From Neorhizobium huautlense (GTDB lineage: Bacteria; Pseudomonadota; Alphaproteobacteria; Rhizobiales; Rhizobiaceae): 64,000 bases of DNA. Where the stretch lies: the NCBI RefSeq assembly GCF_030811685.1, contig NZ_JAUSRF010000009.1:1-64000 (forward strand), read 5' to 3'. Both the position numbers and the translations under genes were made by a program. The notes under the pieces were generated by a model. It was not told the origin of the DNA. It searched no databases and saw only the letters and a program-made list of their open reading frames with translations. Below are positions 25,159 to 34,582 of the stretch, in pieces. The stretch's first letter is position 1; every line of letters starts with the position of its first letter.

Positions 25159-25986
25159 TCAGCGTTTATCGACGATCTTCGGCAGATCGCGGATCATGCT
25201 GTCGCGCACGGTAAAACTGATCGGCTTGTCGGTGTGGCGTTTCGTATCCACCAGCAGGCGGGCAAAGATGACCGATCGCGTCTGACCATGGCCCCAGCCG
25301 ACGAACCAGCCGATCGGCCGGTTCGGATCCCATTTGCCGGCGCTGTTGCGCATGCTGCCGGAACCGGTCTTGCCGACGATGTGCCAATCGGCATTGCCCT
25401 TGAAGGTCGGCGCGGCGTTTTTGGTCTTTTCCACCGCCTCCGCCGAAATCGGCAGCTTGCCATCGAGGAAGCGCTTCAGAAACGCCACCTGCTCGTCCGG
25501 TGAAATTTTCAACGACGATGACAGCCAGGATTCAGTCAGCCCATCCGTGCCGCCCGGCCCGCCGGAAACATCCATGTTGCCGTAACCGAAACCGCGCACA
25601 TAGTCGCCGAATGCCTTTTTGCCGAGCTTGCGGGTGATCTCCTGCGAATACCAGACGATCGAATCCGACAGCCAGATTTGAGGCATGGTGTCCTTCTGCT
25701 CGCGCTTGGACCGCTTATACTCGGCCTTATAGGGCCAGAGCGGCGCGGTCGAACTGGTCAGGATACCCGCGTCATATCCCATCATGGCCAAAGGCAGCTT
25801 GAAGGTCGATTGCGGATAAAAACCCTGGTCGCAGGTGCCCTTGCGCAGGATCGTCTCACCGGTCTTGGCGTCGATGATAAGAGTGCATTCCACCTTCTCA
25901 GTGGCCGATGCGCTGGAAATTGGGCTCAATGCGACGACAATGCCGAGTGACATGGCCGCCAGACAGGATCGTCTGAAAATCGTCAT
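25159..25986 (-). CDS. Class D (OXA-type) beta-lactamase
   Basis: A 275-residue periplasmic serine beta-lactamase. A signal peptide covers residues 1-28. The class D motifs are present in order: S60-T-F-K63 (acyl-Ser and general-base Lys), S109-I-V111 (SxV), Y135-G-N137 and K206-T-G-S209. W-F-V-G-W follows at the usual place. Two cysteines (34, 52) may pair. It is divergent from an AmpR-like regulator, an arrangement best known for class C AmpC, so expression is probably inducible by cell-wall stress. The ATG at 25986 has a GGAG site. Confidence 0.92.
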   Translation of the reverse strand: MTIFRRSCLAAMSLGIVVALSPISSASATEKVECTLIIDAKTGETILRKGTCDQGFYPQSTFKLPLAMMGYDAGILTSSTAPLWPYKAEYKRSKREQKDTMPQIWLSDSIVWYSQEITRKLGKKAFGDYVRGFGYGNMDVSGGPGGTDGLTESWLSSSLKISPDEQVAFLKRFLDGKLPISAEAVEKTKNAAPTFKGNADWHIVGKTGSGSMRNSAGKWDPNRPIGWFVGWGHGQTRSVIFARLLVDTKRHTDKPISFTVRDSMIRDLPKIVDKR

Positions 25987-26024
25987 CAAAACTTTCTCCG
26001 TTTTGTTCAAGGCATTTCTACGGC

Positions 26025-26066
26025 CTGTTGCGAGCCCCAATCAAACGATGATATCTGCTGCGAGCC
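26025..26066. promoter_or_regulatory. Direct repeats in the bla-ampR intergenic region
   Basis: CTGTTGCGAGCC (26025-26036) and CTGCTGCGAGCC (26055-26066) repeat with one mismatch exactly 30 bp apart, about three helical turns. The second copy starts TCTGCTGC, like the half-site of known enterobacterial AmpR operators. They are probable binding sites for the adjacent regulator. Confidence 0.6.
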
Positions 26067-26089
26067 ATCAATTTTTCTAGGCCTTCTCC

Positions 26090-26965
26090 ATGGTCCGTCC
26101 GCACCTTCCGCTCAATGCGTTGCGCGCCTTCGAGGCCGCCGCCCGTCACCTCAGTTTTACCCGCGCGGCGATCGAGCTTTGCGTCACGCAGGCCGCCGTC
26201 AGCCATCAGGTGAAACTGCTGGAGGAGCGCATCGGCGTCACCCTCTTCCGCCGCCTGCCGCGTGGGCTGATGATCACCGAGGAAGGGCTCGCCATGCTGC
26301 CGATCCTGCAGGAATCCTTTGACCGCATGGCCGGTGTGCTGGAACGGTTCGAGGGCGGCCATCTGCGCGAGGTGCTCACCGTCGGTGCGGTCGGCACGTT
26401 TGCCGTCGGCTGGCTGCTGCCAAAGCTCGATGATTTTGCCGAGCACCATCCGTTTATCGACCTGCGCCTCTCGACCAACAACAACCGCGTCGATATCGCC
26501 GCCGAAGGACTGGATTATTCGATCCGTTTCGGCAATGGCGCCTGGCACGATATCGAAGCCGAACCGCTGTTCGAAACGCCGCTTTCGGCCCTCTGCCTTC
26601 CCTCCATCGCGCGAACACTGAAAGGCCCGGAAGACATCATCCAGCAACACCTGCTGCGCTCCTACCGCACGGATGAATGGCCGGGCTGGTTCGCGCAGGC
26701 AGGCATCACCGCGCCGCCGATCCGCGGCCCGGTTTTCGACAGCTCGATCCTGATGGTCGATGCCGCCATGCAAGGGTTTGGCGTGGCGCTGGCACCGCCG
26801 CTGATGTTTTCCCGCCAGATCACCGCCGGTTATCTCGAACAGCCTTTCGACATCACCGTGTCGCGCGGCAAATACTGGTTGACCAGGCTGAAATCACGCA
26901 TGGTCACGCCCGCCATGCAGGCGTTTCGGTTGTGGCTGCTGCAACAGGCGGCTGCGACCAACTGA
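26090..26965 (+). CDS. ampR: AmpR-like LysR-family regulator
   Basis: A 291-residue LysR-type regulator. The N-terminal helix-turn-helix (about 20-45, F-T-R-A-A-I-E-L-C-V-T-Q-A-A-V-S-H-Q-V) is preceded by P-L-N-A-L-R-A-F-E-A-A-A-R-H-L-S-F-T. The effector domain has V-G-T-F-A-V-G, N-N-R-V-D-I-A-A-E-G-L-D-Y, F-G-N-G-A-W-H and L-L-R-S-Y-R-T-D-E-W, which match AmpR rather than generic GcvA proteins. AmpR senses muropeptides and switches beta-lactamase transcription. Here the divergent target is a class D enzyme. Confidence 0.85.
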   Translation: MVRPHLPLNALRAFEAAARHLSFTRAAIELCVTQAAVSHQVKLLEERIGVTLFRRLPRGLMITEEGLAMLPILQESFDRMAGVLERFEGGHLREVLTVGAVGTFAVGWLLPKLDDFAEHHPFIDLRLSTNNNRVDIAAEGLDYSIRFGNGAWHDIEAEPLFETPLSALCLPSIARTLKGPEDIIQQHLLRSYRTDEWPGWFAQAGITAPPIRGPVFDSSILMVDAAMQGFGVALAPPLMFSRQITAGYLEQPFDITVSRGKYWLTRLKSRMVTPAMQAFRLWLLQQAAATN

Positions 26966-27113
26966 CATCCGTCAAACTTGCCATCGGCAGCTTGCCATCC
27001 GCCCGCCCCTGTGGCATCAGGCGCGCTCTCGATTTCCGGGCGGCTATCGCACGCCCGCTCGTTCGGGGCAGCGGCCCCGTTCCATCCATTTCTGACCACT
27101 CAGGAGCACGACC

Positions 27114-28406
27114 ATGTCACGGGCGCTCGGGCTTGATTTCGGCACGACCAATACTGTTCTCGCATTGGCGCAGGACGATAACACCACCAATTCCATGTCG
27201 TTTACCAGCAGCGCCGGCACGACCGATTCCATGCGCACGGCGCTCTCCTTCATGAAGGATGCGCAGCTTGGCGCGCAGGCTCTAAAGGTCGAAGCAGGAC
27301 AGGCGGCCATCCGCCAGTTCATCGACAATCCCGGCGACGCGCGTTTTCTGCAGTCGATCAAGACCTTTGCGGCAAGCCCCCTCTTTCAGGGCACGCTGGT
27401 TTTTGCCCGCCGCCACTCGTTCGAAGACCTGATGGAAGTGTTTTTGAACCGCCTGAAGTTTTATGCCGATGGTGCATGGCCGAGCGACATTTCTCGCCTC
27501 GTCGCCGGCCGCCCGGTGCATTTTGCCGGCGCCAACCCGGACCCGGCTTTGGCCACCGAGCGTTACAATGCGGCGCTGACCCGCCTGGGCTTTCCGGAAA
27601 TCCATTACGTCTACGAACCCGTCGCGGCGGCTTATTACTTCGCGCAGACGCTGAAGAGCGACGCCAATGTTCTGGTCGCCGACTTCGGCGGCGGCACGAC
27701 CGACTATTCGCTGATCCGTTTCGAGCGTATCGCCGGCAAGCTGAAGGCCACCCCGATCGGCCACTCCGGTGTCGGCATCGCCGGCGATCATTTTGATGCG
27801 AAAATGGTCGACCAGTTGGTGGCGCCGGAAATCGGCAAGGGCACGCATTTCAAGAGCTTTGACAAGCTCCTGGATGTGCCGGCCGGTTATTACGCCAATT
27901 TCTCGCGCTGGAACCAGCTGTCGATCTTCAAGACCACCCGCGAATTCACCGACCTGAAATCGCTGGTGCGCTCGGCAACCGACCCGGACAAGCTCGAACT
28001 GTTCATCGACCTCGTCGAACATGACGAAGGGTATCCGCTCTATCAGGCGATCTCGGCCACCAAGATGGCGCTGTCTGCGGCCGAAGAAGCGGAATTCCAC
28101 TTCTCGCCGCTCGGCAAGGCCGGCCACAAGACGGTGAAGCGCGCCGATTTCGAAACCTGGATCGCCGATGATCTTGCAAAGATCGAAGGCGCGCTCGACG
28201 ATGTGTTGACCAAGACCAACACCTCGGCCGATCAGGTCGACAAGGTGTTTTTGACCGGTGGCACTTCGTTCGTCCCGGCTGTGCGCAAGATTTTCACGCA
28301 GCGTTTCGATGCGGACAAGATCGAAAGCGGCGGCGAACTGCTGTCGATCGCCCACGGTCTGGCCCTGATCGGCGAAAGCGGCGATGTCGGGGAATGGTCG
28401 GCGTAA
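27114..28406 (+). CDS. Hsp70-family protein, YegD type
   Basis: A 430-residue Hsp70-like ATPase lacking the substrate-binding domain of DnaK. The phosphate loops are L-G-L-D-F-G-T-T-N-T (5-14) and V-A-D-F-G-G-G-T-T-D-Y (about 189-199), with a later L-T-G-G-T-S-F-V-P-A-V adenosine motif. It matches YegD chaperones in length and motifs. Cytoplasmic. Its clients are unknown. It begins 148 bp after the AmpR-like gene with its own GGAG region. Confidence 0.9.
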   Translation: MSRALGLDFGTTNTVLALAQDDNTTNSMSFTSSAGTTDSMRTALSFMKDAQLGAQALKVEAGQAAIRQFIDNPGDARFLQSIKTFAASPLFQGTLVFARRHSFEDLMEVFLNRLKFYADGAWPSDISRLVAGRPVHFAGANPDPALATERYNAALTRLGFPEIHYVYEPVAAAYYFAQTLKSDANVLVADFGGGTTDYSLIRFERIAGKLKATPIGHSGVGIAGDHFDAKMVDQLVAPEIGKGTHFKSFDKLLDVPAGYYANFSRWNQLSIFKTTREFTDLKSLVRSATDPDKLELFIDLVEHDEGYPLYQAISATKMALSAAEEAEFHFSPLGKAGHKTVKRADFETWIADDLAKIEGALDDVLTKTNTSADQVDKVFLTGGTSFVPAVRKIFTQRFDADKIESGGELLSIAHGLALIGESGDVGEWSA

Positions 28407-28478
28407 AAGCCGGACATTCCACGTATAGCCACGCCAAGGCGGTTTCCACCCGCAGCCATCGTGCTATAGGGTAACCCC

Positions 28479-29369
28479 ATGAACCCCAGCGCCAGCCAAC
28501 TCGATCCCGCAGAGCTTGCCGCCCTTCTGCATTTTTATGCGGATGCCGGTGTCGAGTGGCTGCTGGAAGACGAGCCGGTGGATCGCATCGCCGAGTTTGC
28601 ACAGCAGCAGGCGGCACGCGCCAATCGCCAGCAGCAAACGGCGCCAAGCCAGCAGGAACGGCCGCAGCAAGGTGGCGAAGCACCTTCGCCTCAGGCAAAG
28701 GTCGCGCCCGGCCGTGCGCCGCCGCCACCGCCGCGCCCATCCAATACGCCGGTTGCCATTCCGGACGATCAGGCGATCGCCGCCGCCCGTTTTGCCGCCG
28801 ACAGCGCCCGGTCGCTCGACGAACTCAAGACGGCGATGGAAGCCTTCGGCAGCTGCAATCTCAAGCATGGCGCTCGCTCCACGGTGTTTGCCAGCGGCAA
28901 TCCGTCTTCCGGCATCATGGTGATCGGACCCATGCCAAATGCCGATGACGACCGCGACGGACTGCCATTTTCCGGCCGTCAGGGCCAGATGCTCGACCGC
29001 ATGCTGGCGGCCATCGGCCTGTCACGCGATACCGTGCTGCTCGCCAATGCCGTGCCGTGGCGCCCGCCCGGCAACCGCACGCCCTCGCCCGCAGAGATGG
29101 AAATCTGCCGCCCGTTCATCGAGCGCCAGATCGCCCTTGTCGAACCCAAGCTGATGCTTTTGCTCGGCAACTTTACCGCTAAATGCCTGATCGGCGGCGA
29201 TGCCTCGATCTTTTCCATGCGCGGCGCGTGGCGCGACGTTACGGTTGGCGGCGTGACAGTGTCGGCGCTGGCCAGCCTGCACCCGCAGGATCTCATGGCT
29301 GCCCCTGCAAACAAGGCGCTTGCCTGGCAGGACCTGCTCGTTTTCAAGGCACGGCTGGCTGATATCTAG
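28479..29369 (+). CDS. Uracil-DNA glycosylase superfamily protein, family 4-like, degenerate
   Basis: A 296-residue protein with a Gln/Pro-rich linker (45-90) and a C-terminal UDG fold. The family is clear from L-P-F-S-G-R-Q-G-Q-M-L-D-R-M, N-A-V-P-W-R-P-P-G-N-R-T-P and the L-H-P-Q-D-L motif near 263. The uracil-pocket motif GEAPG is replaced by G150-P-M-P-N154, and of the cluster cysteines only one (C126) stands in the usual N-terminal place. Base-excision activity is doubtful. It could be a specialised paralogue or a DNA-binding relic. The start ATG has no strong ribosome site. Confidence 0.82.
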   Translation: MNPSASQLDPAELAALLHFYADAGVEWLLEDEPVDRIAEFAQQQAARANRQQQTAPSQQERPQQGGEAPSPQAKVAPGRAPPPPPRPSNTPVAIPDDQAIAAARFAADSARSLDELKTAMEAFGSCNLKHGARSTVFASGNPSSGIMVIGPMPNADDDRDGLPFSGRQGQMLDRMLAAIGLSRDTVLLANAVPWRPPGNRTPSPAEMEICRPFIERQIALVEPKLMLLLGNFTAKCLIGGDASIFSMRGAWRDVTVGGVTVSALASLHPQDLMAAPANKALAWQDLLVFKARLADI

Positions 29370-29403
29370 CCAAAAATACAATCGATTAAAGAAATATGAC
29401 AAA

Positions 29404-29426
29404 AGCCATGCGCGGCTCGCATGGCT
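29404..29426 (+). terminator. Possible terminator after the UDG-like gene
   Basis: A perfect 9-bp stem (AGCCATGCG/CGCATGGCT, 5-nt loop) lies 34 bp past the stop codon. A GGCTTTTG follows after 4 nt, so the T run is not immediate. Confidence 0.4.
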
Positions 29427-29517
29427 GCACGGCTTTTGCGTGCATTGCGGAAATCACGCTGCACTGCGATATTGACGTCATGTCTTGGGAGGAATTCTGG
29501 TTTAAGGAACCAAGGCA

Positions 29518-29709
29518 ATGACCACGAACACCCGCCCGATCCATTCGGGTTTTGAAACCCTTCAGATTGCCGGCCTCTACGCCCGCACGACGGAAGGTCG
29601 TCACCACTTCGGTTCGGTTACGAACGAACAGTTGACGGCATCAGGCTTTGCCCGTCGCGGCACGCTGACGCGTCCGACATCCATCTTTGCGGATTTTCGC
29701 GAACGCTGA
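29518..29709 (+). CDS. Small hypothetical protein
   Basis: A 63-residue basic protein without membrane segments. It has Arg and Thr-rich parts and a central H-H-F-G-S-V-T-N-E-Q-L-T. An AAGGA lies 10 bp before the ATG. I do not recognise it. The high third-position GC in most codons is weak support for coding. Confidence 0.45.
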   Translation: MTTNTRPIHSGFETLQIAGLYARTTEGRHHFGSVTNEQLTASGFARRGTLTRPTSIFADFRER

Positions 29710-29939
29710 TCTTTTGGCGGTTTCGGCCACCACCTGATCGAGGTCCGCACAAGATGGCGTCAGGTCACTTGATCTGGCGCATAGCGCGTTTTCGGGAACG
29801 CGACACAATTCCTGGAAAGCATACCCTGGCATACCGGCTCAAGGGTCGAGTTTCTCCCCTGCGGCACGGCACAAGACTTGTGAAGTATCCGCGCGTTCAT
29901 TGTGCGCCCCTGTCGGGCACCGGCGCGCCTTAGGGAGAC

Positions 29940-30086
29940 ATGACGATGAAAATGAGCATCCATCCCCTGCGGTCCTTGCGCGAAAGCCTTCGCGACATCG
30001 GCACGGCCGTCAATGCCTCGCGCCAATACACGCGCTCGACCCGCAGCAAGAAAGCTCCGCAGTCGGACGCCGGCATTCATTTCTGA
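29940..30086 (+). CDS. Small basic hypothetical protein
   Basis: A 48-residue frame opening with three Met within five residues, preceded by GGGAG 4 nt before the ATG. It is basic and rich in Ser and Arg (L-R-S-L-R-E-S-L-R-D; T-R-S-T-R-S-K-K). An amphipathic helix is likely in residues 8-28. The product is unknown, and the frame is short enough that it could be chance. Confidence 0.35.
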   Translation: MTMKMSIHPLRSLRESLRDIGTAVNASRQYTRSTRSKKAPQSDAGIHF

Positions 30087-30117
30087 AGCTTGAGACGTTC
30101 AACATGGATGGGCTGGC

Positions 30118-31053
30118 TCACGACGGCGGCGTTGCCTTGCGGGCAGCCTTGCGCTCCAGCCCTAGCCTGTGTTCGCGGTAGATGATGAAGATGCCGGCCG
30201 ACACCGTGATCGCCGTGCCGATCAGCATTGTCACCGTCGGGATATCGCCGAACAGGATGAAGGCGATGACGATACCCAGCAGGATCGACGTATAGTCGAA
30301 CGGCGCGACGGTGGAGACATCGGCGTTGCGATAGGCCTCGGTCAGCAACAGTTGCCCTACCCCGCCACAGAAACCAGACCCGATCAGGAACGCCGCCTGC
30401 CAGAAGGTCAGCGCCGACCAGCCGAACGGGATGGTCACGAGCGCAAAGATGGCGCCCGACAGCGAGAAATAGAGAACGATGGTCGAGGTCTTTTCGGTGC
30501 TGACCAGCTGCCGCGTCTGGATCATCGCAAAACCGGCAAGGAAGGACGACATCAGCACGGATGCCGCACCGACCGCCTGAGCATTGCCGAAACCGCCATC
30601 GTCGAACATGGTCAGTTTCGGCCAGGAAATGATCATCACCCCGAAAATGCCGATCGCCACCGCCGACCAGCGATAGATGCGCACCTTCTCCTTCAGAAAG
30701 ATGGCGGCGCAGATGACCCCCATCAGCGGCGAGGCATAACCGATGGCGATGGCATCCGGCAGCGGCAGATTGACGAGGCCGTAGAAACCGAACCCCATCG
30801 ACGCGATACCGAGAAATCCGCGCTTGAAATGGCCGAACAGGTTGTTGGTGTGGAAAGCGGCACGCAGATCGCTGCGGAAGGCCAGATAGGCCATGATCGG
30901 CACCAGCGCGAAGGCTGAGCGATAAAAGGTCACCTGCCCGGCCTCGACCGCCGGCCCCGCCGCCTTGATGCATGTCTGCATGCCAAGAAAGGCGACGACG
31001 GAAAAGAGTTTCAACGCGATCCCCTTGAGGGGATTGACCGCTTCGGGCGCCAT
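30118..31053 (-). CDS. EamA/DMT-family transporter
   Basis: A protein of about 311 residues with ten predicted helices in two EamA repeats, an inner-membrane metabolite exporter of the drug/metabolite superfamily. The first repeat holds A-L-V-P-I-M-A-Y-L and Y-A-S-P-L-M-G-V-I, the second Y-T-S-I-L-L-G-I-V-I-A-F-I-L-F-G-D, the usual paired motifs of RhaT/YdcZ-like proteins. Substrate unknown. The ATG at 31053 puts the first helix at the N-terminus; ATG 31095 is an alternative. Confidence 0.85.
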   Translation of the reverse strand: MAPEAVNPLKGIALKLFSVVAFLGMQTCIKAAGPAVEAGQVTFYRSAFALVPIMAYLAFRSDLRAAFHTNNLFGHFKRGFLGIASMGFGFYGLVNLPLPDAIAIGYASPLMGVICAAIFLKEKVRIYRWSAVAIGIFGVMIISWPKLTMFDDGGFGNAQAVGAASVLMSSFLAGFAMIQTRQLVSTEKTSTIVLYFSLSGAIFALVTIPFGWSALTFWQAAFLIGSGFCGGVGQLLLTEAYRNADVSTVAPFDYTSILLGIVIAFILFGDIPTVTMLIGTAITVSAGIFIIYREHRLGLERKAARKATPPS

Positions 31054-31600
31054 TTCGGACTCGTTGTGAAGGCAGGTCGGAGAAACCGCCTGCATGGAAA
31101 TTGAAATATCAGTTGGTATGCCAATCAATGTGGCCAAAAAGAGTTCACATCTTCTTACGAGGATGCGACCAGGCGGATTAATCCTGAAATGGTGCAGGGC
31201 TGGCCAAGCTGAAGAGGCTCTGGCCATGCGACCCAACCGAGCCACATCGGCGCCAACCAAGTATTAATGATAAAAATCAAACTTCATTGTCGAATTTTCA
31301 CCCTGCTCGGGAGACGACCCTTGCATCCCATCGCTTACACCTGCACGATGCAGCAATACGGCACACATCAACTGGTGGCGTTACTCCAGTTAACCTCAAC
31401 ATATGGCATGGCAAAAAAGATGGTTTGCCATCATTACCATCATTGATTAGCAATATTTACTAAACACACGCGACATGTAACATTTTGGCGCGATGTTCCA
31501 GAACTTTAGCAATCGTTCAGCTTTGTCCGTCATTATCCCGGCAACTCTTGGCTAAATCCAAGAAACCCGCCATTAATATTTGCTATTTCCAGGAAAGATC
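31054..31600. other. Long intergenic region upstream of pepN
   Basis: About 550 bp between divergent genes, AT-richer toward pepN. It contains TTAG-N9-CTAA (around 31446-31463) and short ATGG/CCAT repeats near 31420. No ORF with coding character and no RNA gene was recognised; both promoters must lie here. Confidence 0.5.
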
Positions 31601-34243
31601 ATGCGCACAGACACGGGTCAGATCGTCAATCTGGCAGACTACCGCCCCACTGACTTTGTTCTTGAACGCGTCGATCTGACCTTCGAACTGGATCCGACCA
31701 ATACCAAGGTCGATGCACGCCTGATCTTTCATCGTCGCGAAGGCGTCGATGCCAAGGCGCCGCTGGTTCTGGATGGCGACGAGCTGAAACTGTCGGGCCT
31801 GCTGTTCGACCAGCGCGAAGTGCCGGCCAGCCAGTATGACGTGACGCCGGAACTGCTGACGATCCGTGACCTGCCGGCCGAAGCGCCGTTCGAGATCACC
31901 GTCACCACCTATATCAACCCGGAAGCCAATACGCAGCTGATGGGGCTTTACCGCACCAACGGCATCTATTGCACCCAGTGCGAAGCCGAGGGTTTTCGCC
32001 GCATCACCTATTTCCCCGACCGTCCGGATGTTCTGGCGCCCTATACGATCACCATTATCGGTGACAAGGCAGCCAACCCCGTCATGCTCTCCAACGGCAA
32101 CTTTTTGGGCGGCGCCGGTTACGACGAAGGCCGCGCCTTTGCCGCATGGTTCGATCCGCACCCGAAGCCGAGCTATCTCTTCGCGCTGGTCGCCGGTGAT
32201 CTCGGCGTCATCGAAGACAAGTTCGTCACCATGTCGGAGCGTGAAGTCACGCTGAAAATCTATGTCGAACACGGCAAGGAAGATCGCGCCGCTTATGCCA
32301 TGGATGCGCTCAAGCGTTCCATGAAGTGGGACGAGGAACGTTTTGGCCGCGAATACGATCTCGACATTTTCCAGATCGTCGCGGTGTCCGATTTCAACAT
32401 GGGCGCCATGGAGAACAAGGGCCTCAACGTCTTTAACGACAAGTATGTTCTGGCCGACCCTGCGACCGCCACCGATCAGGATTACGCGAATATCGAGGCG
32501 ATCATCGCCCACGAATATTTCCACAACTGGACCGGCAACCGCATCACCTGCCGCGACTGGTTCCAGCTGTGCCTGAAGGAAGGCCTCACCGTCTATCGCG
32601 ACCACGAGTTTTCCGCAGACATGCGCTCGCGTGCCGTCAAGCGTATTGCCGAAGTGCGTCACCTGAAATCGGAACAGTTCCCGGAAGATGCAGGCCCCCT
32701 CGCCCATCCGGTGCGCCCGACCGTCTATCGCGAGATCAACAATTTCTACACGACGACCGTCTACGAAAAGGGCTCGGAAGTCACCCGCATGATCGCGACG
32801 CTTCTGGGCGCCGACGGCTTCAAGGCGGGCATGGACCTCTATTTCGAACGTCATGACGGCGATGCCGCCACCGTCGAAGATTTCGTAAAGTGCTTCGAGG
32901 ATGCCAACGGCCGCGACCTGTCGCAGTTCTCGCGCTGGTATCATCAGGCCGGCACGCCGCTCGTGTCGGTGTCCACCGCCTATGACGCCGGCACCTTCAC
33001 GCTGACGCTCGAACAGACGATCCCGGCGACACCCGGCCAGACGACCAAGGAGCCGATGCACATTCCGCTCTCCTTCGCACTGATCCTCGACAACGGTTCG
33101 ATCGCCGAACCGGCTTCGGTTTCCGGCGGCGAAGTTTCGGGCGATATCCTGCACCTCACCGAACGCAGCCAGACCTTTGTCTTCACAGGTATTTCCTCGC
33201 GTCCGGTTCTGTCGCTCAACCGTTCCTTCTCGGCGCCGATCAACCTTGCCTTCGATCAGCCGACCGAAGATCTGGTCCATATCGCCCGTCACGACACCGA
33301 CCTGTTCTCGCGCTGGCAGGCGCTGAATGATCTGGCCGTGCCGAACCTCATCCAGGCGACCAGCGATGCCCGCGACGGCAAGCCGGTGACTGTTGATCCG
33401 GCCTTCATCGCAGCGCTTCTCGAAGCCGCCGCCGATGCAAAGCTGGAGCCGGCCTTCCGTGCCCAGGCGCTGACCCTTCCGAGCGAAGCCGATATTGCCC
33501 GCGAACTGGGTTGCAACAACAATCCCGACGCCATCCATGCCGGTCGTCAGGCCGTTCTGGCCGCGATCGCTGAAGCCGGTTGTGACACGTTCCTTGCGCT
33601 CTCGGAAGAGATGCGCGTCGAAGGTGCGTTCAAGCCGGATGCAGCAAGTGCCGGCAAGCGTTCGCTGCGCAATGCCGCCCTCGGTTATCTGGCCTTTGCG
33701 GAAAACACGCCCGCGCGTGCAGCGGAAGCCTTCGCCAAGGCCGACAACATGACGGACCTCGCCCAGGCGCTGACGCTGCTCACCCATCGTTTCCCGGCCT
33801 CGGCTGAAGCGAAGGACGCGCTGGAAACATTTGCCAAGCGATTTGCCGACAACCCTCTCGTCATCGACAAGTGGTTCCTGATCCAGGCGACTATTCCGGG
33901 CGAAGACTCTATTTCCCGCGTAAAAACGCTGATGGAAGACGAAAAATTCAACGCCAGCAACCCGAACCGCGTGCGGTCTCTGGTCGGCGCTTTCGCCTTC
34001 TCCAACGCCACGGGCTTTAACCGCGCCGATGGTGAAGGGTATCGTTTCCTCGCCGCCCAGATCCTCGCGATCGACCCGAAAAACCCGCAGCTTGCGGCCC
34101 GCATCCTCACCTCGATGCGCTCCTGGCGTTCGCTGGAATCGGCGCGCGCCGACCACGCCCGCGCAGCCCTGATGGAGATCGAGCGCGCACCGCAGCTCTC
34201 TACCGATGTCCGCGACATCGTTGAGCGCATGCTGAAGGCCTAA
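31601..34243 (+). CDS. pepN: Aminopeptidase N
   Basis: An 880-residue M1 zinc aminopeptidase of the PepN branch, removing N-terminal residues from peptides in the cytoplasm. G-A-M-E-N (about 265-269) is the substrate N-terminus motif. H-E-Y-F-H with a following Glu (the HExxH-x18-E zinc site, His near 303) is intact, as is the Tyr region N-N-F-Y-T-T-T-V-Y. A four-domain layout and length match E. coli PepN. The ATG at 31601 follows AGGAAAG; the TTG 21 bp upstream is not needed. Confidence 0.96.
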   Translation: MRTDTGQIVNLADYRPTDFVLERVDLTFELDPTNTKVDARLIFHRREGVDAKAPLVLDGDELKLSGLLFDQREVPASQYDVTPELLTIRDLPAEAPFEITVTTYINPEANTQLMGLYRTNGIYCTQCEAEGFRRITYFPDRPDVLAPYTITIIGDKAANPVMLSNGNFLGGAGYDEGRAFAAWFDPHPKPSYLFALVAGDLGVIEDKFVTMSEREVTLKIYVEHGKEDRAAYAMDALKRSMKWDEERFGREYDLDIFQIVAVSDFNMGAMENKGLNVFNDKYVLADPATATDQDYANIEAIIAHEYFHNWTGNRITCRDWFQLCLKEGLTVYRDHEFSADMRSRAVKRIAEVRHLKSEQFPEDAGPLAHPVRPTVYREINNFYTTTVYEKGSEVTRMIATLLGADGFKAGMDLYFERHDGDAATVEDFVKCFEDANGRDLSQFSRWYHQAGTPLVSVSTAYDAGTFTLTLEQTIPATPGQTTKEPMHIPLSFALILDNGSIAEPASVSGGEVSGDILHLTERSQTFVFTGISSRPVLSLNRSFSAPINLAFDQPTEDLVHIARHDTDLFSRWQALNDLAVPNLIQATSDARDGKPVTVDPAFIAALLEAAADAKLEPAFRAQALTLPSEADIARELGCNNNPDAIHAGRQAVLAAIAEAGCDTFLALSEEMRVEGAFKPDAASAGKRSLRNAALGYLAFAENTPARAAEAFAKADNMTDLAQALTLLTHRFPASAEAKDALETFAKRFADNPLVIDKWFLIQATIPGEDSISRVKTLMEDEKFNASNPNRVRSLVGAFAFSNATGFNRADGEGYRFLAAQILAIDPKNPQLAARILTSMRSWRSLESARADHARAALMEIERAPQLSTDVRDIVERMLKA

Positions 34244-34268
34244 TCGGTTTCAGGTCAGAACGAAATCG

Positions 34269-34297
34269 ACGCCGGGGTTTTGCCCCGGCGTTTTTCG
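34269..34297 (+). terminator. Rho-independent terminator of pepN
   Basis: A perfect 8-bp GC stem (CGCCGGGG/CCCCGGCG, extendable by an A-T pair), loop TTTTG, then TTTTTCGTTT. It lies 26 bp past the pepN stop. Confidence 0.9.
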
Positions 34298-34298
34298 T

Positions 34299-34582
34299 TT
34301 CAAAACGGACAATTATGCGGCAGGCATGGAAAGCCCCTAAAAACGCGGAGTTGTCATTCCAGTGGAGAGCGGTAAACTCGCCTCAGCCTGGCAGGACAAA
34401 CGAGGGAGAAACATCAATGCTGCGACGCTCCCTCACCAAGGGTTTTGCGGAAGGGTTTACCGCTTGCCTTTCGTTTTTCGCTCCTCGCCGAATGCGCACT
34501 CGAGACTATACCGTCTCACTTGATCAGGCATGGGGAAAGGTTGGCGTCGTCCTTCAAGCCACCCTGACGGAAAGGGCGTCCC
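34299..34582. other. Intergenic region pepN to DUF2335 gene
   Basis: Reading frames here lack coding character. The region should contain the promoter of the DUF2335 gene; no clear hexamers were assigned. Confidence 0.4.

Noticed and set aside
31583..34156. An 857-codon open frame on the minus strand opposite pepN
   Set aside because: It mirrors the pepN gene; the GC-rich third positions of the real gene keep the opposite frame open. Its translation has no recognisable domain.
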